A stretch of DNA of 64,000 bases from Candidatus Gastranaerophilus phascolarcticola (GTDB taxonomy: Bacteria; Cyanobacteriota; Vampirovibrionia; Gastranaerophilales; Gastranaerophilaceae), in assembly GCA_001899335.1 (NCBI GenBank), contig MOYE01000001.1:123421-187420 (forward strand), read 5' to 3'. The notes under the pieces were generated by a model. The model saw only the letters and a list, made by a program, of their open reading frames with translations. It had not been told where the DNA came from and did not search any database. The translations under genes and the position numbers were made by a program. This document shows, piece by piece, positions 50,086-59,287 of this stretch (within the stretch, counting starts at the first letter, position 1; the number at the start of each line of letters is the position of its first letter).

Positions 50086-51569
50086 TAGTCTTGTGTCTCC
50101 AATTCAATACCCAAAATATTTGTAATATGTTCTAAGACTCTATCGATATCCGCATTTAAACTTGAACGTTTTTCTTGATATTGTTGTATAAGTTCTTTAG
50201 GTGCAAGAATCTCTTCTTCTTCATGTGGGAAACCACACAAATCTATGTTGTAATTCCTATCAATAATATCCTGCAAAGAGTATTTTTTTGATTTATCAAA
50301 TTCATCAATGGTTATTTCTTCTCTGTTATTCCACCAGTCGAATACCAGTTGAAAGTGCTCAAGTTGCATTGGCTTTGTTTTTGAGAAGTTTTTATAACCT
50401 TCCGGCATATCTAAACGATAAAACCAAGTTTCTTCTGTCGGTTTAGTTTTATCAAAAAATAAAATATTTGTTGTTATAGATGTATATGGTGCAAATACAC
50501 TATGTGGAAGTCTCACAACTGTATGCAAATTAAACTCTGACAATAATTTTTTCTTAATTGCTACTTTTGCATTATCTGTTCCAAACAAAAATCCGTCAGG
50601 TAAAATAACTGCAGCACGACCTTTTTCTTTTAATCTATACATAATTACAGACATAAATAAATCCGCAGTTTCACTGCTTGCTAAATCATCAGGGAAATGA
50701 TTTTTTACATCTTTCTTTTCGCTGCCACCATATGGAGGGTTCATAAGTATTACATCAAATTGATCATCTTCTGTATAATCAAGAACATCTCTTAATAAGG
50801 AATTATCATGATATATTCGAGGTTCATCAATTTCATTAAGTAGCATATTTGTAATGCAAAGCATATAAGGAAATTGCTTCTTTTCAATTCCGTATATTGA
50901 ATTATCAAATGCATCTTGGTCTTCAGTAGTTTTAACTTTTTCTTTTAATTGTTTAAGCCAACTTGTTAAAAACCCTCCGGTACCGCAAGCAAAGTCAGCC
51001 ATTTTTTCTCCGACTTGTGGTTCAATGATTTTTGCCATAAAGTCAGTAACGGCACGTGGAGTATAAAATTCACCGGAAGAACCTGCACTTTGTAATTCTC
51101 TTAAAATGGATTCGTAAATTTCTCCAAATGCGTGACTTTCCTCATAATCACCCAAATCAAGTTCATCAATCTCATTTAATACTTGTCTTAATTGAACACC
51201 GTCTTTCATATAGTTATTTGCATCTTCAAATGTTGTTTTAACTATTGCCTTGCTCATTGGTGTTTGAGGTGTAATTTCAAGATTTTTTAAAGTAGGAAAT
51301 AAAGTGTTGTTTACGAAATTAAGTAACTTTTCACTTGTCATTGCACTTCCGGATTTATCATCTCTTGCCCAGTTTCTCCAACGACATTCATCAGGAATAA
51401 TTGATTCATAGTTGTTATCTTCAAATTCCCAGTCTTCTTCTTTTGAATCATAGACTTTTAAAAATAACATCCAAGCCATTTGTTCAATTCTTTGTGCATC
51501 ACCGTTTATACCGGCATCATTGCGCATAATATCTCTAATTTTTTTAACAAATCCTGATAGATTACTCAT
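50085..51569 (-). CDS. hsdM: Type I restriction-modification methyltransferase subunit
   Basis: 494 residues. N-terminal HsdM helical domain (LSGFVKKIRDIMRNDAGING) and N6-adenine methylase domain with SAM motif ADFACGTGGFLTSW and catalytic NPPYGG. Full length. With HsdS it methylates host sites. It starts one base after the hsdR stop and ends overlapping hsdS, so order hsdR-hsdM-hsdS is one operon. Confidence 0.96.
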   Translation of the reverse strand: MSNLSGFVKKIRDIMRNDAGINGDAQRIEQMAWMLFLKVYDSKEEDWEFEDNNYESIIPDECRWRNWARDDKSGSAMTSEKLLNFVNNTLFPTLKNLEITPQTPMSKAIVKTTFEDANNYMKDGVQLRQVLNEIDELDLGDYEESHAFGEIYESILRELQSAGSSGEFYTPRAVTDFMAKIIEPQVGEKMADFACGTGGFLTSWLKQLKEKVKTTEDQDAFDNSIYGIEKKQFPYMLCITNMLLNEIDEPRIYHDNSLLRDVLDYTEDDQFDVILMNPPYGGSEKKDVKNHFPDDLASSETADLFMSVIMYRLKEKGRAAVILPDGFLFGTDNAKVAIKKKLLSEFNLHTVVRLPHSVFAPYTSITTNILFFDKTKPTEETWFYRLDMPEGYKNFSKTKPMQLEHFQLVFDWWNNREEITIDEFDKSKKYSLQDIIDRNYNIDLCGFPHEEEEILAPKELIQQYQEKRSSLNADIDRVLEHITNILGIELETQD

Positions 51570-51570
51570 T

Positions 51571-53904
51571 TTATCCTACCTTATAAATGTTTTGTTTTAG
51601 CTCTTCTACCGCTTTAAAATATTCGTCTTTTCCGCCGAATAATTGTGCAATTTTTGCTGGCTTTCCAAATTTGTTTATTGGATCCAATTTTAAAACATCG
51701 GCACTATTTAATTCGGATAAACCGATATTCATATATTTATCTAATAACGCTTCAAGAACTTCTCTTGCAGCACCACTATATTTACTGAAAAAATCTCTTT
51801 TCTTTACATTATTTGCGCGTTCTTTGCGTGTCAATGGTTTTGCTCCATAGGCAATATGACAAATAAAGTCAAAATCATCAACTTCTGTCATGTTTTGTTC
51901 TTCTTTTAATGTCTCTAAATCAATACCATGTTCTTTTAATAATTCTGTGATTTCAGCTTTTTTATCTTCTTCGCTCCATCTTCTTATAAATTGTTCTAAA
52001 GAAGCAGAATATCCAAGAATATTTGATTTTGTATAATCAATGATATTTTCTTGTTTTAATAATTTCCCATCATTATCATAAATAGAAACAGTTGTATTTA
52101 TTATCTTTACAGTACAACCATCCGGTGTAATAATAGGTTTATAGTTGCCACCACCAGGAGGTAATGGGGACTTTTTAGGTGGATATGGCGGATCTGCTAT
52201 AATATGAGTATAATTTTCATCTTGTTCAACAGGACCATCCCAATCCGGATCTGCGAATTTTTGAGTTACGTTACGAAAATCCATAACAGTAAAACTCATT
52301 TTACCTTCTTTTTCTCTTAAACGAGTTCCACGACCAATAATTTGTTTAAATTCAGTCATGGAACCAATTATTTTATCAAGGACTATTAACTTAGTCATTT
52401 TACAGTCAGCCCCAGTAGATAAAAGTTCGGATGTTGTTGCAATAACAGGATATTCCGCTCTCACAGAAATGAAGTAATCTAATTTACTTTTACCATAGGT
52501 GTCACTACCTGTAATTCGTACTACATAATCAGAATTTTCTTTAACTTTATCTGCATTTAAATTATTTAAAGCAATACGCATTCTTTCTGCGTGGTCCTCA
52601 TTAGCACAAAATACAATGGTTTTATCCATTCGATTTGTTGCCTTTAAATAATTAGTAATCTCTTTTGCTACCTGATTAATTCTATCTTGGATTATGATAT
52701 TGTAATCAAAATCTTTATTGTTATAGATTCTGTCTTCGATTAGAACGCCTTCTGCATCTAGTTGCCCTTTGGATGGTCTCCAACCTTCTGAAATATCTGT
52801 TGTTAGTTTTATTACTTTAAATGGAGCCAAGAAACCGTCATCAATACCTTCTTTTAAACTGTATGTATATATTGGTTCTCCAAAATAATCAATATTTGAT
52901 GTGTATTCTGTTTCTTTAGGTGTTGCTGTCATACCTATTTGAGTTGCAGAAGAAAAATATTCCAAAATCCTACGCCAACGACTTTCATCCTTTGTAGAAC
53001 CTCTGTGACACTCATCTACAATAATTAAATCAAAGAAATCTGGTGAAAATAATTCACTATAATGTTCTTTATCATCGTCACCAATTAATTGTTGGTACAA
53101 AGAAAAATATACTTCGTATGCTGTTATCGTTGTCTTATTATCTTTTGAGAAATTTACCTTATGAATAGTTTTTTCTAACGGAGCAAAATCCTGCTGAATA
53201 GATTGATCCACAAGAATATTTCTGTCTGCTAAATATAAAATTTTCTTTTTTAATCCACTTTTTATTAACCTATAAACAATTTGAAATGCAGTGTAAGTTT
53301 TACCTGTACCTGTTGCCATAACAAGCAATATACGTTCTTGCCCTCTTGCAATAGCATCCAAAGTTCTATTTACAGCAATTCTTTGATAGTAACGAGGCGG
53401 ATATGTTTTACTGCTTGTGTAATAAGGTTGTTCTATAATATTTTCTTCAGCTTCGGTAATACCTGCGCTATTATTTTTCTCAGATTTAAATCTACTAATA
53501 AGTTCTTCTGGGCTTGGAAATCCATCTAAAGTAAATTCTCTTTCTTTTCCGGTTAAAAAGTCATGTTCTGTAAAACCATCACCATTTGAGCTATATGCAA
53601 AAGGAATATCTAACTTTTTAGCATACTCCATAGCCTGTTGCAGACCGTGTGATATGGAATGTTTATTGTCTTTTGCTTCTACTATTGCGATTGGATTATT
53701 TGCATTTATATATAAAACATAGTCCGCTTTTTTAGGTTTTTCTCTAGATGCCATATTACCACGCAAATTAATTTTACCATCGGTAAATTGCACCTTTGTT
53801 TCCATTGTAATTTTATCTTTCCATCCAGTGGCTTGCAAGGCTGGAGTAATAAAATTAAGTTTTATATCTTCTTCAGTCATTTGTTTTTTGTCTAATAATG
53901 CCAT
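51571..53904 (-). CDS. hsdR: Type I restriction enzyme, helicase/nuclease subunit
   Basis: 777 residues. N-terminal nuclease domain (KADYVLYINANNPIAIVEAKD) followed by a superfamily 2 translocase with VMATGTGKTYTAF, VDECHRGS, GMTATPKE and QIIGRGTRLREKEGK. C-terminal helical part binds HsdM. Length and order fit EcoEI-like (type IB/IC) subunits. GAGGTG ribosome site. First gene of the operon; about 180 bp upstream contain no gene. Confidence 0.95.
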   Translation of the reverse strand: MALLDKKQMTEEDIKLNFITPALQATGWKDKITMETKVQFTDGKINLRGNMASREKPKKADYVLYINANNPIAIVEAKDNKHSISHGLQQAMEYAKKLDIPFAYSSNGDGFTEHDFLTGKEREFTLDGFPSPEELISRFKSEKNNSAGITEAEENIIEQPYYTSSKTYPPRYYQRIAVNRTLDAIARGQERILLVMATGTGKTYTAFQIVYRLIKSGLKKKILYLADRNILVDQSIQQDFAPLEKTIHKVNFSKDNKTTITAYEVYFSLYQQLIGDDDKEHYSELFSPDFFDLIIVDECHRGSTKDESRWRRILEYFSSATQIGMTATPKETEYTSNIDYFGEPIYTYSLKEGIDDGFLAPFKVIKLTTDISEGWRPSKGQLDAEGVLIEDRIYNNKDFDYNIIIQDRINQVAKEITNYLKATNRMDKTIVFCANEDHAERMRIALNNLNADKVKENSDYVVRITGSDTYGKSKLDYFISVRAEYPVIATTSELLSTGADCKMTKLIVLDKIIGSMTEFKQIIGRGTRLREKEGKMSFTVMDFRNVTQKFADPDWDGPVEQDENYTHIIADPPYPPKKSPLPPGGGNYKPIITPDGCTVKIINTTVSIYDNDGKLLKQENIIDYTKSNILGYSASLEQFIRRWSEEDKKAEITELLKEHGIDLETLKEEQNMTEVDDFDFICHIAYGAKPLTRKERANNVKKRDFFSKYSGAAREVLEALLDKYMNIGLSELNSADVLKLDPINKFGKPAKIAQLFGGKDEYFKAVEELKQNIYKVG

Positions 53905-54084
53905 ACCGCACCTCGCAACTTCTGATAATTAAAATTTATAGGAAGTTGTTTTAATTGTAGCATAAAAATTGGTATTACGAAATTATATTGCGAAAAACAA
54001 GGTCAAATAATTAAATAATAATTAAAAAAATATATTTTTAGAAAAAAGTAAGATACAATAAGATTAATCAAGAAAGTTTTGCCT

Positions 54085-54966
54085 ATGATAAAAAATTGTA
54101 ACAACATAATATCTGAAGCAATTTTTTGCAAAGAAATGGAAAATTTAATTTATTTTTTTGATCAAATCATCAATACAATTAATTTTGATTCAAAGAATTT
54201 GATTGTACTTCAAGTATTTATTAAAAAAATTATTTCTAATGCTGATGCTGCAAATAAATTAATTTTTGAAGGACACATTAAAGAAGCTAAAATTGTACTT
54301 CGAAGTGCTGTTGAAAGTGTTATTTTAATTACATATTTATCGCAATTTCCAGAAAAAATAGATGACTACCTTGACGAAGCACAAATTTTAAAGATTAAAA
54401 ACAATTTTATTGTTTATAAAAATATGCGCGAAGGTGAGCCAATCGACGTTAATGGAAAAACTATAACAAAAGAAGAACTTTCTGCTGAAAATAAAAGATG
54501 TTTTAACTTAATTCAAGATTCAGCCAAAAATAAAATTTTAAAAGAGTTGGGTATAAAAGATTATGAGATAGATAGTTTAAATTTTAAAAAAGTTGATAAG
54601 TATTTTACTAATTTTCGCCCTCAATTTATGAGATACGAAAAAATGTTCAAAGAACTTGATGAAATTGGCTTTCAAATCAAGGATGAATTCATATTTAGTT
54701 TACGAGATATCGTGTATGGATTTTACAATGATAGTTCACAAATTGCACATAGTTGCTTTTTAGATTGGAGCATTCCTACGTATTTCACGCAAAAAGAAGC
54801 TGAATATATGTTTCATTTTTTTACTAAAGTAACTTTATTTTTAAAAGTTTTACTAAAAGATGTTGTTGTTATGAATAATACTAAAACCCAAAATCTTATT
54901 AATGAAATGAGAAGAGCTAATGATAAACTCGAACAAATTATATATGGTAAAACTTTAGTACATTAA
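54085..54966 (+). CDS. DUF5677-like protein, unknown function
   Basis: 293 residues from ATG 54085 (TTG 54079 possible). Mostly helical. The segment EAKIVLRSAVESVILITYLSQFPEKIDDYLDE and a later HS..DW are similar to DUF5677 proteins found in accessory regions. No catalytic motif seen. Very AT-rich, divergent from hsdR and convergent with the integrase at 54970. Confidence 0.5.
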   Translation: MIKNCNNIISEAIFCKEMENLIYFFDQIINTINFDSKNLIVLQVFIKKIISNADAANKLIFEGHIKEAKIVLRSAVESVILITYLSQFPEKIDDYLDEAQILKIKNNFIVYKNMREGEPIDVNGKTITKEELSAENKRCFNLIQDSAKNKILKELGIKDYEIDSLNFKKVDKYFTNFRPQFMRYEKMFKELDEIGFQIKDEFIFSLRDIVYGFYNDSSQIAHSCFLDWSIPTYFTQKEAEYMFHFFTKVTLFLKVLLKDVVVMNNTKTQNLINEMRRANDKLEQIIYGKTLVH

Positions 54967-54969
54967 TCA

Positions 54970-55509
54970 CTATAAGTAAAAGTTCCGGTATACCTCATCA
55001 ATATCTTCCTGTTCGATGCCGATGTAGCGGAGGGTGATGGATGGGGTGGAGTGGTTGAAGATTTTTTGAAGCATTACGATATCGTCGTATTGTTGGTAGA
55101 AGTGGTAGCCAAAGGTTTTGCGTAGGGTATGTGTTCCGATTCTGCCTTTAATCCCTACCATTCTGGCGGCTTTGTTTATAATTCGGTATGCTTGGGCTCT
55201 ATCCAGCCGATAATGTTTCTGAGTATAAAATAGTGGAATGTTGTCGGGTTTGTCTTTTACGAATTCTTCAATCTCAACTTTCAGGTTTTCATTAATAGGG
55301 AATTTCTTGTATTTATTGGTTTTCTTTTCTCTTAATTCTATATAGTCTTTGCCTTTTACGTCTTTGACGTCGAGCGAGAGGATGTCGGCGATTCTAAGTC
55401 CACTATTTATTCCAAAGCTGAAAAGTAGTGCGTTGCGTGGTTTCTTTGACAAAACTCTTTTAATATTTTGGATATCTTCTATGCTTTTTATGGGTTCGAC
55501 TATGTTCAT
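54970..55509 (-). CDS. Tyrosine recombinase, catalytic domain only
   Basis: 179 residues from ATG 55509, which has GAGGT at the right distance; an ATG 8 codons upstream lacks a ribosome site. Catalytic residues are present: Arg in INSGLRIADIL, Lys region KTNKYKKFPI, HTLRKTFGYH, NHSTPSITL and Tyr in RYIGI. It lacks the N-terminal core-binding domain found in most integrases, a form known for some phage and island recombinases. Could be the integrase of part of the island. Confidence 0.85.
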   Translation of the reverse strand: MNIVEPIKSIEDIQNIKRVLSKKPRNALLFSFGINSGLRIADILSLDVKDVKGKDYIELREKKTNKYKKFPINENLKVEIEEFVKDKPDNIPLFYTQKHYRLDRAQAYRIINKAARMVGIKGRIGTHTLRKTFGYHFYQQYDDIVMLQKIFNHSTPSITLRYIGIEQEDIDEVYRNFYL

Positions 55510-55710
55510 TTGTACCTCAAGGTTTTGAGCCATAACATTAATGCATTAAAAGACAGCAAAAATAAAGCCTCCTGTCGAATTTAAACGCAAACGCTCTAAA
55601 TCATAACCCTAGCTCAATCTACAAAAATGCAACATATTTACTTGTAAATTATTAAATTTTAGTTAATTTTTTCAATCACTTCTTATATTTCTTGTAATAT
55701 TTCATTAAGT

Positions 55711-57099
55711 ATGCAAAAGAATTTCTTTTTATATGAATACATAACAACAAGAGAGTTTGCCATCATATGTTGGTTTGCAATTTTTGTTATTTGGATATTT
55801 TTTCATAAAGAAATTAGAAACTCATTGTTGAATTGTTTAAAGCTATTTAAATCAAAAATTATTCAAAAAATTATATGCTCAACATTCATTTATTTAATAA
55901 TTGTAACTTATTGTTTGTACTATTTAAATTTATGGGATTTTTCTTTGCTGAAAGATTCTATTGTATGGTTTATCTTTTCTGGAATGGTACTTTTATTTAG
56001 GTATACAGGCAAAGAAGATAATTTACCGCACTTTAAAACGTTAGTTTTTGATAATTTAAAGTTTTCAGTCTTTTTTGAATATATTTTTAATCTATATACA
56101 TTTTCTTTTATAGTTGAATTTATTTTTATTCCGGTGCAAATTTTCCTTGGTATAATGTCGGCTTTTTCAGAAACAAAAGAAGAATATGCTCCCGTAAAAA
56201 GATTTTTCGATATTATATTATCAGCAATGGGAATATTTTTCTTATTTTACTGCCTTGTGATGAGTATTATTCACTATAAAGAAATATTTTCTCATGCAAC
56301 TTTTAATGCCGTTACACTGCCGCTGTGGTATTCTCTTACCTTTTTCCCAATAATTTATTTTTTGAAAATCTATTCTGAATATGAATCTGCTTTTATACGA
56401 CTTAGAACAGATAAAATAGAAAATAAACAAGTATGTAATTATTTCAAGAGAAAACTTATATGCATATTTAATTTTAATTATAAAGAATTGCAAAAATTTA
56501 CTCAATACACTTTTTATCAAGAGATGATATTTAATGAAAAAAGCGATGTTGATTCATATATAACCTTGTTTTACAAAAGAAACGCTCTTGATGAGTTTAA
56601 CTCGAATACAGGTGGATTTAACCCTGTTTTAGCTGAAAAATTTATGAAAGATAAAGGTTTCTCATCTGATTATTATAAATATATCGGTTATGATGAAGGG
56701 TTTGGAGAATATTATGCTTCTATGTATAAAAGATTTGACGGAACAAATGTTGATTCTATAAATTATTCAATAGAAGGCAATCAAGAAAAAGTGCTAAAAA
56801 TTAAGCTTGAATTTGATGAATTCACACCTGATAGTAGCAAAAATAAAACACATAGTTTTTTTGTAGATTGTATAAAATTACTTTATCAAAAGGCTTTTGA
56901 CAAAGAAATACCTAGAAGCATATTATCGGCAATTAGGAATAAAGAGCAAAGAAAATTCCACATAAAAGACAATTACTACATAAGAACAAATTTTACAAAA
57001 TATCCGCTGAACCCCAATTTAATAACTTATGATTTTACTATTTATTTTGAAATAACGAAAAAAATCAAGAAAAAGCGCAAATCAAAACACAAACACTAA
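55711..57099 (+). CDS. Multi-pass membrane protein with cytoplasmic C-terminus, unknown
   Basis: 462 residues. About six hydrophobic helices lie in the first 225 residues (FAIICWFAIFVIWIFF, IICSTFIYLIIVTYCLYYL, SIVWFIFSGMVLLF, FIVEFIFIPVQIFLGIM, IILSAMGIFFLFYCLVM, LWYSLTFFPIIYFLKIY). A soluble, basic C-terminus ends in KKIKKKRKSKHKH. No Shine-Dalgarno; a TAATAT box 10-15 bases upstream suggests a near-leaderless message. No family recognised. In a defence island such a protein may be a membrane effector, which is only inference. The flanks 55510-55710 and 57100-57234 hold nothing I recognise. Confidence 0.6.
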   Translation: MQKNFFLYEYITTREFAIICWFAIFVIWIFFHKEIRNSLLNCLKLFKSKIIQKIICSTFIYLIIVTYCLYYLNLWDFSLLKDSIVWFIFSGMVLLFRYTGKEDNLPHFKTLVFDNLKFSVFFEYIFNLYTFSFIVEFIFIPVQIFLGIMSAFSETKEEYAPVKRFFDIILSAMGIFFLFYCLVMSIIHYKEIFSHATFNAVTLPLWYSLTFFPIIYFLKIYSEYESAFIRLRTDKIENKQVCNYFKRKLICIFNFNYKELQKFTQYTFYQEMIFNEKSDVDSYITLFYKRNALDEFNSNTGGFNPVLAEKFMKDKGFSSDYYKYIGYDEGFGEYYASMYKRFDGTNVDSINYSIEGNQEKVLKIKLEFDEFTPDSSKNKTHSFFVDCIKLLYQKAFDKEIPRSILSAIRNKEQRKFHIKDNYYIRTNFTKYPLNPNLITYDFTIYFEITKKIKKKRKSKHKH

Positions 57100-57234
57100 T
57101 TTGAATATAAAATCATTAAACTTGCAACGAATTTGAGTACAAGCAGCCAGAAACATCCAAGCATTTCAATCTCAAAAAATACAACATATCATTCTAATGT
57201 TGTGTTTTAACATTTTAAAAAATTATACTGCATT

Positions 57235-57291
57235 AGATAATATATTATTTAAATAGTGACTTTTTAGTAAAAATAGTATAATATATTATCT
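57235..57291 (+). promoter_or_regulatory. hipBA promoter and 14-bp inverted-repeat operator
   Basis: AGATAATATATTAT (57235-57248) and its exact complement ATAATATATTATCT (57278-57291) flank 29 bases. The second arm overlaps a TATAAT box (57277) and touches the hipB start codon, so HipB binding here would block the promoter. The message is almost leaderless. Confidence 0.7.
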
Positions 57292-57576
57292 ATGAATGAG
57301 TTTATTTTTAACCCAAAAACTCCAAATGACATTGCAAAAGAATTTGTTGAAAAGATTAAGCAACAACGAAAAATGCTTAAAATTTCACAAATTAAGCTTG
57401 CTGCAAAATCGGGTGTTAGTCTTGGTTCTATTAAAAGGTTTGAATCAAAGTATGAAATTTCTCTAAATTCTTTGATAAAAATTCTGATTGCTCTTAATTT
57501 AGAAAAAGATTTTGAAAACTTGTTTACGGAAAAAACGTACAATTCTATTTACGAGGTTATAAATGCACAACTATAA
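57292..57576 (+). CDS. hipB: HipB-type antitoxin (XRE family)
   Basis: 94 residues with a Cro/C1-type HTH (SQIKLAAKSGVSLGSIKRFESKYEISLNSLIKILIALNL). Overlaps hipA by 14 bp, the usual antitoxin-toxin arrangement. Expected to bind HipA and to repress its own promoter at the inverted repeat directly upstream. Confidence 0.85.
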   Translation: MNEFIFNPKTPNDIAKEFVEKIKQQRKMLKISQIKLAAKSGVSLGSIKRFESKYEISLNSLIKILIALNLEKDFENLFTEKTYNSIYEVINAQL

Positions 57577-58669
57577 ATATTTAAAAGTCTTTTATAATGA
57601 TATTTTAGTTGGTATTCTTGCTAAAACTCCTGAAAGAGTGGTCGCATTTGAATACGATTCAAATTGCTTGATTAATGGGTTCAGCATTTCTCCTTTTAGT
57701 TTGCCACTCGTCAAAAAAGTTTTTATCCCCAAATATGAACCTTTTGATGGGTTGTTTGGAGTTTTTAATGACAGCTTGCCTGATGGCTGGGGAAAATTAC
57801 TTGTTGACAGGTTATTTTTGAAAAACAAAATAAATCCCGCTGAAATTGACAATCTCAATCGGCTTGCGGTTGTTCAGGAAAGTGGTATGGGTGCTTTAAC
57901 ATATAAACCCGAACATAAATTTGAAACTGAAAACAATATTTCAGACTTTGATATTCTTGCACAAGAATGTTCAAAAATTTTAGAATCACAAAATTCAGAC
58001 AATTTGGATGAACTTTTTTACGTAGGTGGTTCATCAGGCGGTGCAAGACCGAAGATTTTGACTTCTATAGATAATGAAGATTGGATAATTAAATTTCCGT
58101 CATCAACTGATCCTAAAAATATTGGCGAAAAAGAATATCAATATTCACTATGTGCAAAAGACTGCGGAATTAATATGACAGAAACCAAACTTTTTCCATC
58201 TAAAATTTGTTCAGGTTATTTTGGCATAAAAAGATTTGATCGCAAAAACGGCAAAAAAGTGCATATGGTATCTGCAAGCGGGTTATTAGAAACAAGTCAC
58301 AGGTTTCCTAATCTTGATTATAATTTATTAATGAAGCTTACGCTTGAACTTACAAGAAATTATGAAGATATTGAACAATTATTTAGGTTAATGTGTTTCA
58401 ACGTATTTGCTCACAATCGTGATGACCATTCAAAGAATTTTTCTTATCTTTATGACGATAATAAAAAAGAATGGCATTTATCCCCTGCTTATGATTTAAC
58501 GTATAGTTCTTCGTTTAATAGGGAACATGCAACAAAAATAAATGGCGAAGAGAAAAATCCGTCTCTAGATGATATTTTGGCTGTTGCAAAAAATATAGGA
58601 TTAAATGAAAAATCTGCAAAAGATATCGCATTAGACATTCAAGAAAAATGTAAGAAGTTATTTGATTAA
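57563..58669 (+). CDS. hipA: HipA-type serine/threonine kinase toxin
   Basis: 368 residues. N-terminal HipA region (LPDGWGKLLVDRLF), Gly/Ser-rich loop GGSSGGARPK, catalytic FAHNRDDHSKNFSYL and metal-binding LSPAYDLTYS. HipA kinases phosphorylate glutamyl-tRNA synthetase or other targets and slow growth; the target here is not known. It is shorter than E. coli HipA (440), in the range of HipT/HipA-short proteins with separate N-domains. GAGG ribosome site within hipB. Confidence 0.9.
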   Translation: MHNYKYLKVFYNDILVGILAKTPERVVAFEYDSNCLINGFSISPFSLPLVKKVFIPKYEPFDGLFGVFNDSLPDGWGKLLVDRLFLKNKINPAEIDNLNRLAVVQESGMGALTYKPEHKFETENNISDFDILAQECSKILESQNSDNLDELFYVGGSSGGARPKILTSIDNEDWIIKFPSSTDPKNIGEKEYQYSLCAKDCGINMTETKLFPSKICSGYFGIKRFDRKNGKKVHMVSASGLLETSHRFPNLDYNLLMKLTLELTRNYEDIEQLFRLMCFNVFAHNRDDHSKNFSYLYDDNKKEWHLSPAYDLTYSSSFNREHATKINGEEKNPSLDDILAVAKNIGLNEKSAKDIALDIQEKCKKLFD

Positions 58670-58737
58670 TTTTATAATAAATCTTAATCTGAAAGTCTAT
58701 TTAATCTTTATTTGATTGTTTTATTACATTTTTGTTT

Positions 58738-59187
58738 CTATTCTACGTCTTCGGTGTCAACTTTAATATGCGGTTTGTAATCAGTTTTCTCAGCCAACGG
58801 TAATTCTGCTATTCTGCCGTTTGTTTCATTCAAAGAGTTCGCATACGTTTCGGCAGATTTTAAAAATTCAAGATCATCTTTCGCTCCGGAACTTTGCTTG
58901 AATACACGGTTCGGAACCGCTGTATCAGCGTTTGAGTCAACTACCTCTGCTGCTAATTTTTCGCCGCTAAACATACCCCTAACTTTTCTCACAATAATGT
59001 TTACAGGGTTTTCTTTTTGATTGGTTTCAATTTCTTTGATTTCTTTGAAAAATTTATCGTATCCATCTGAATCCAATTTTAACGCTTGGGATTTAACTCG
59101 CGGAAGAGCATTCGGGTCGAATTTTAACGCCATACCGAAACTTGGATTATTATTTGAAACATTTGTCGTTGCACCTATAGAATTCAT
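58738..59187 (-). CDS. Hypothetical protein, lineage-specific
   Basis: 149 residues from ATG 59187, after AAGGAG; an upstream in-frame ATG is not supported. The N-terminus is Asn/Ser-rich (MNSIGATTNVSNNNPSFGMAL), then a helical charged middle. No known domain. Upstream, GCAATT-N17-TTGTAG on the minus strand (59246-59218) is a poor match to the shared promoter motif. Confidence 0.6.
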   Translation of the reverse strand: MNSIGATTNVSNNNPSFGMALKFDPNALPRVKSQALKLDSDGYDKFFKEIKEIETNQKENPVNIIVRKVRGMFSGEKLAAEVVDSNADTAVPNRVFKQSSGAKDDLEFLKSAETYANSLNETNGRIAELPLAEKTDYKPHIKVDTEDVE

Positions 59188-59287
59188 TTTTCTAACTCCT
59201 TTTTTTCTACACATCGACTACAATGTATATGAATAATCCAAATTGCTAAATTTCTATATTTTTACTTAATATTTTGTAATAATACCT

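Noticed and set aside
59218..59246. Fifth copy of the GCAATT-N17-TTTATA promoter
   Set aside because: The first box and spacing fit but the second reads TTGTAG, too weak to count.
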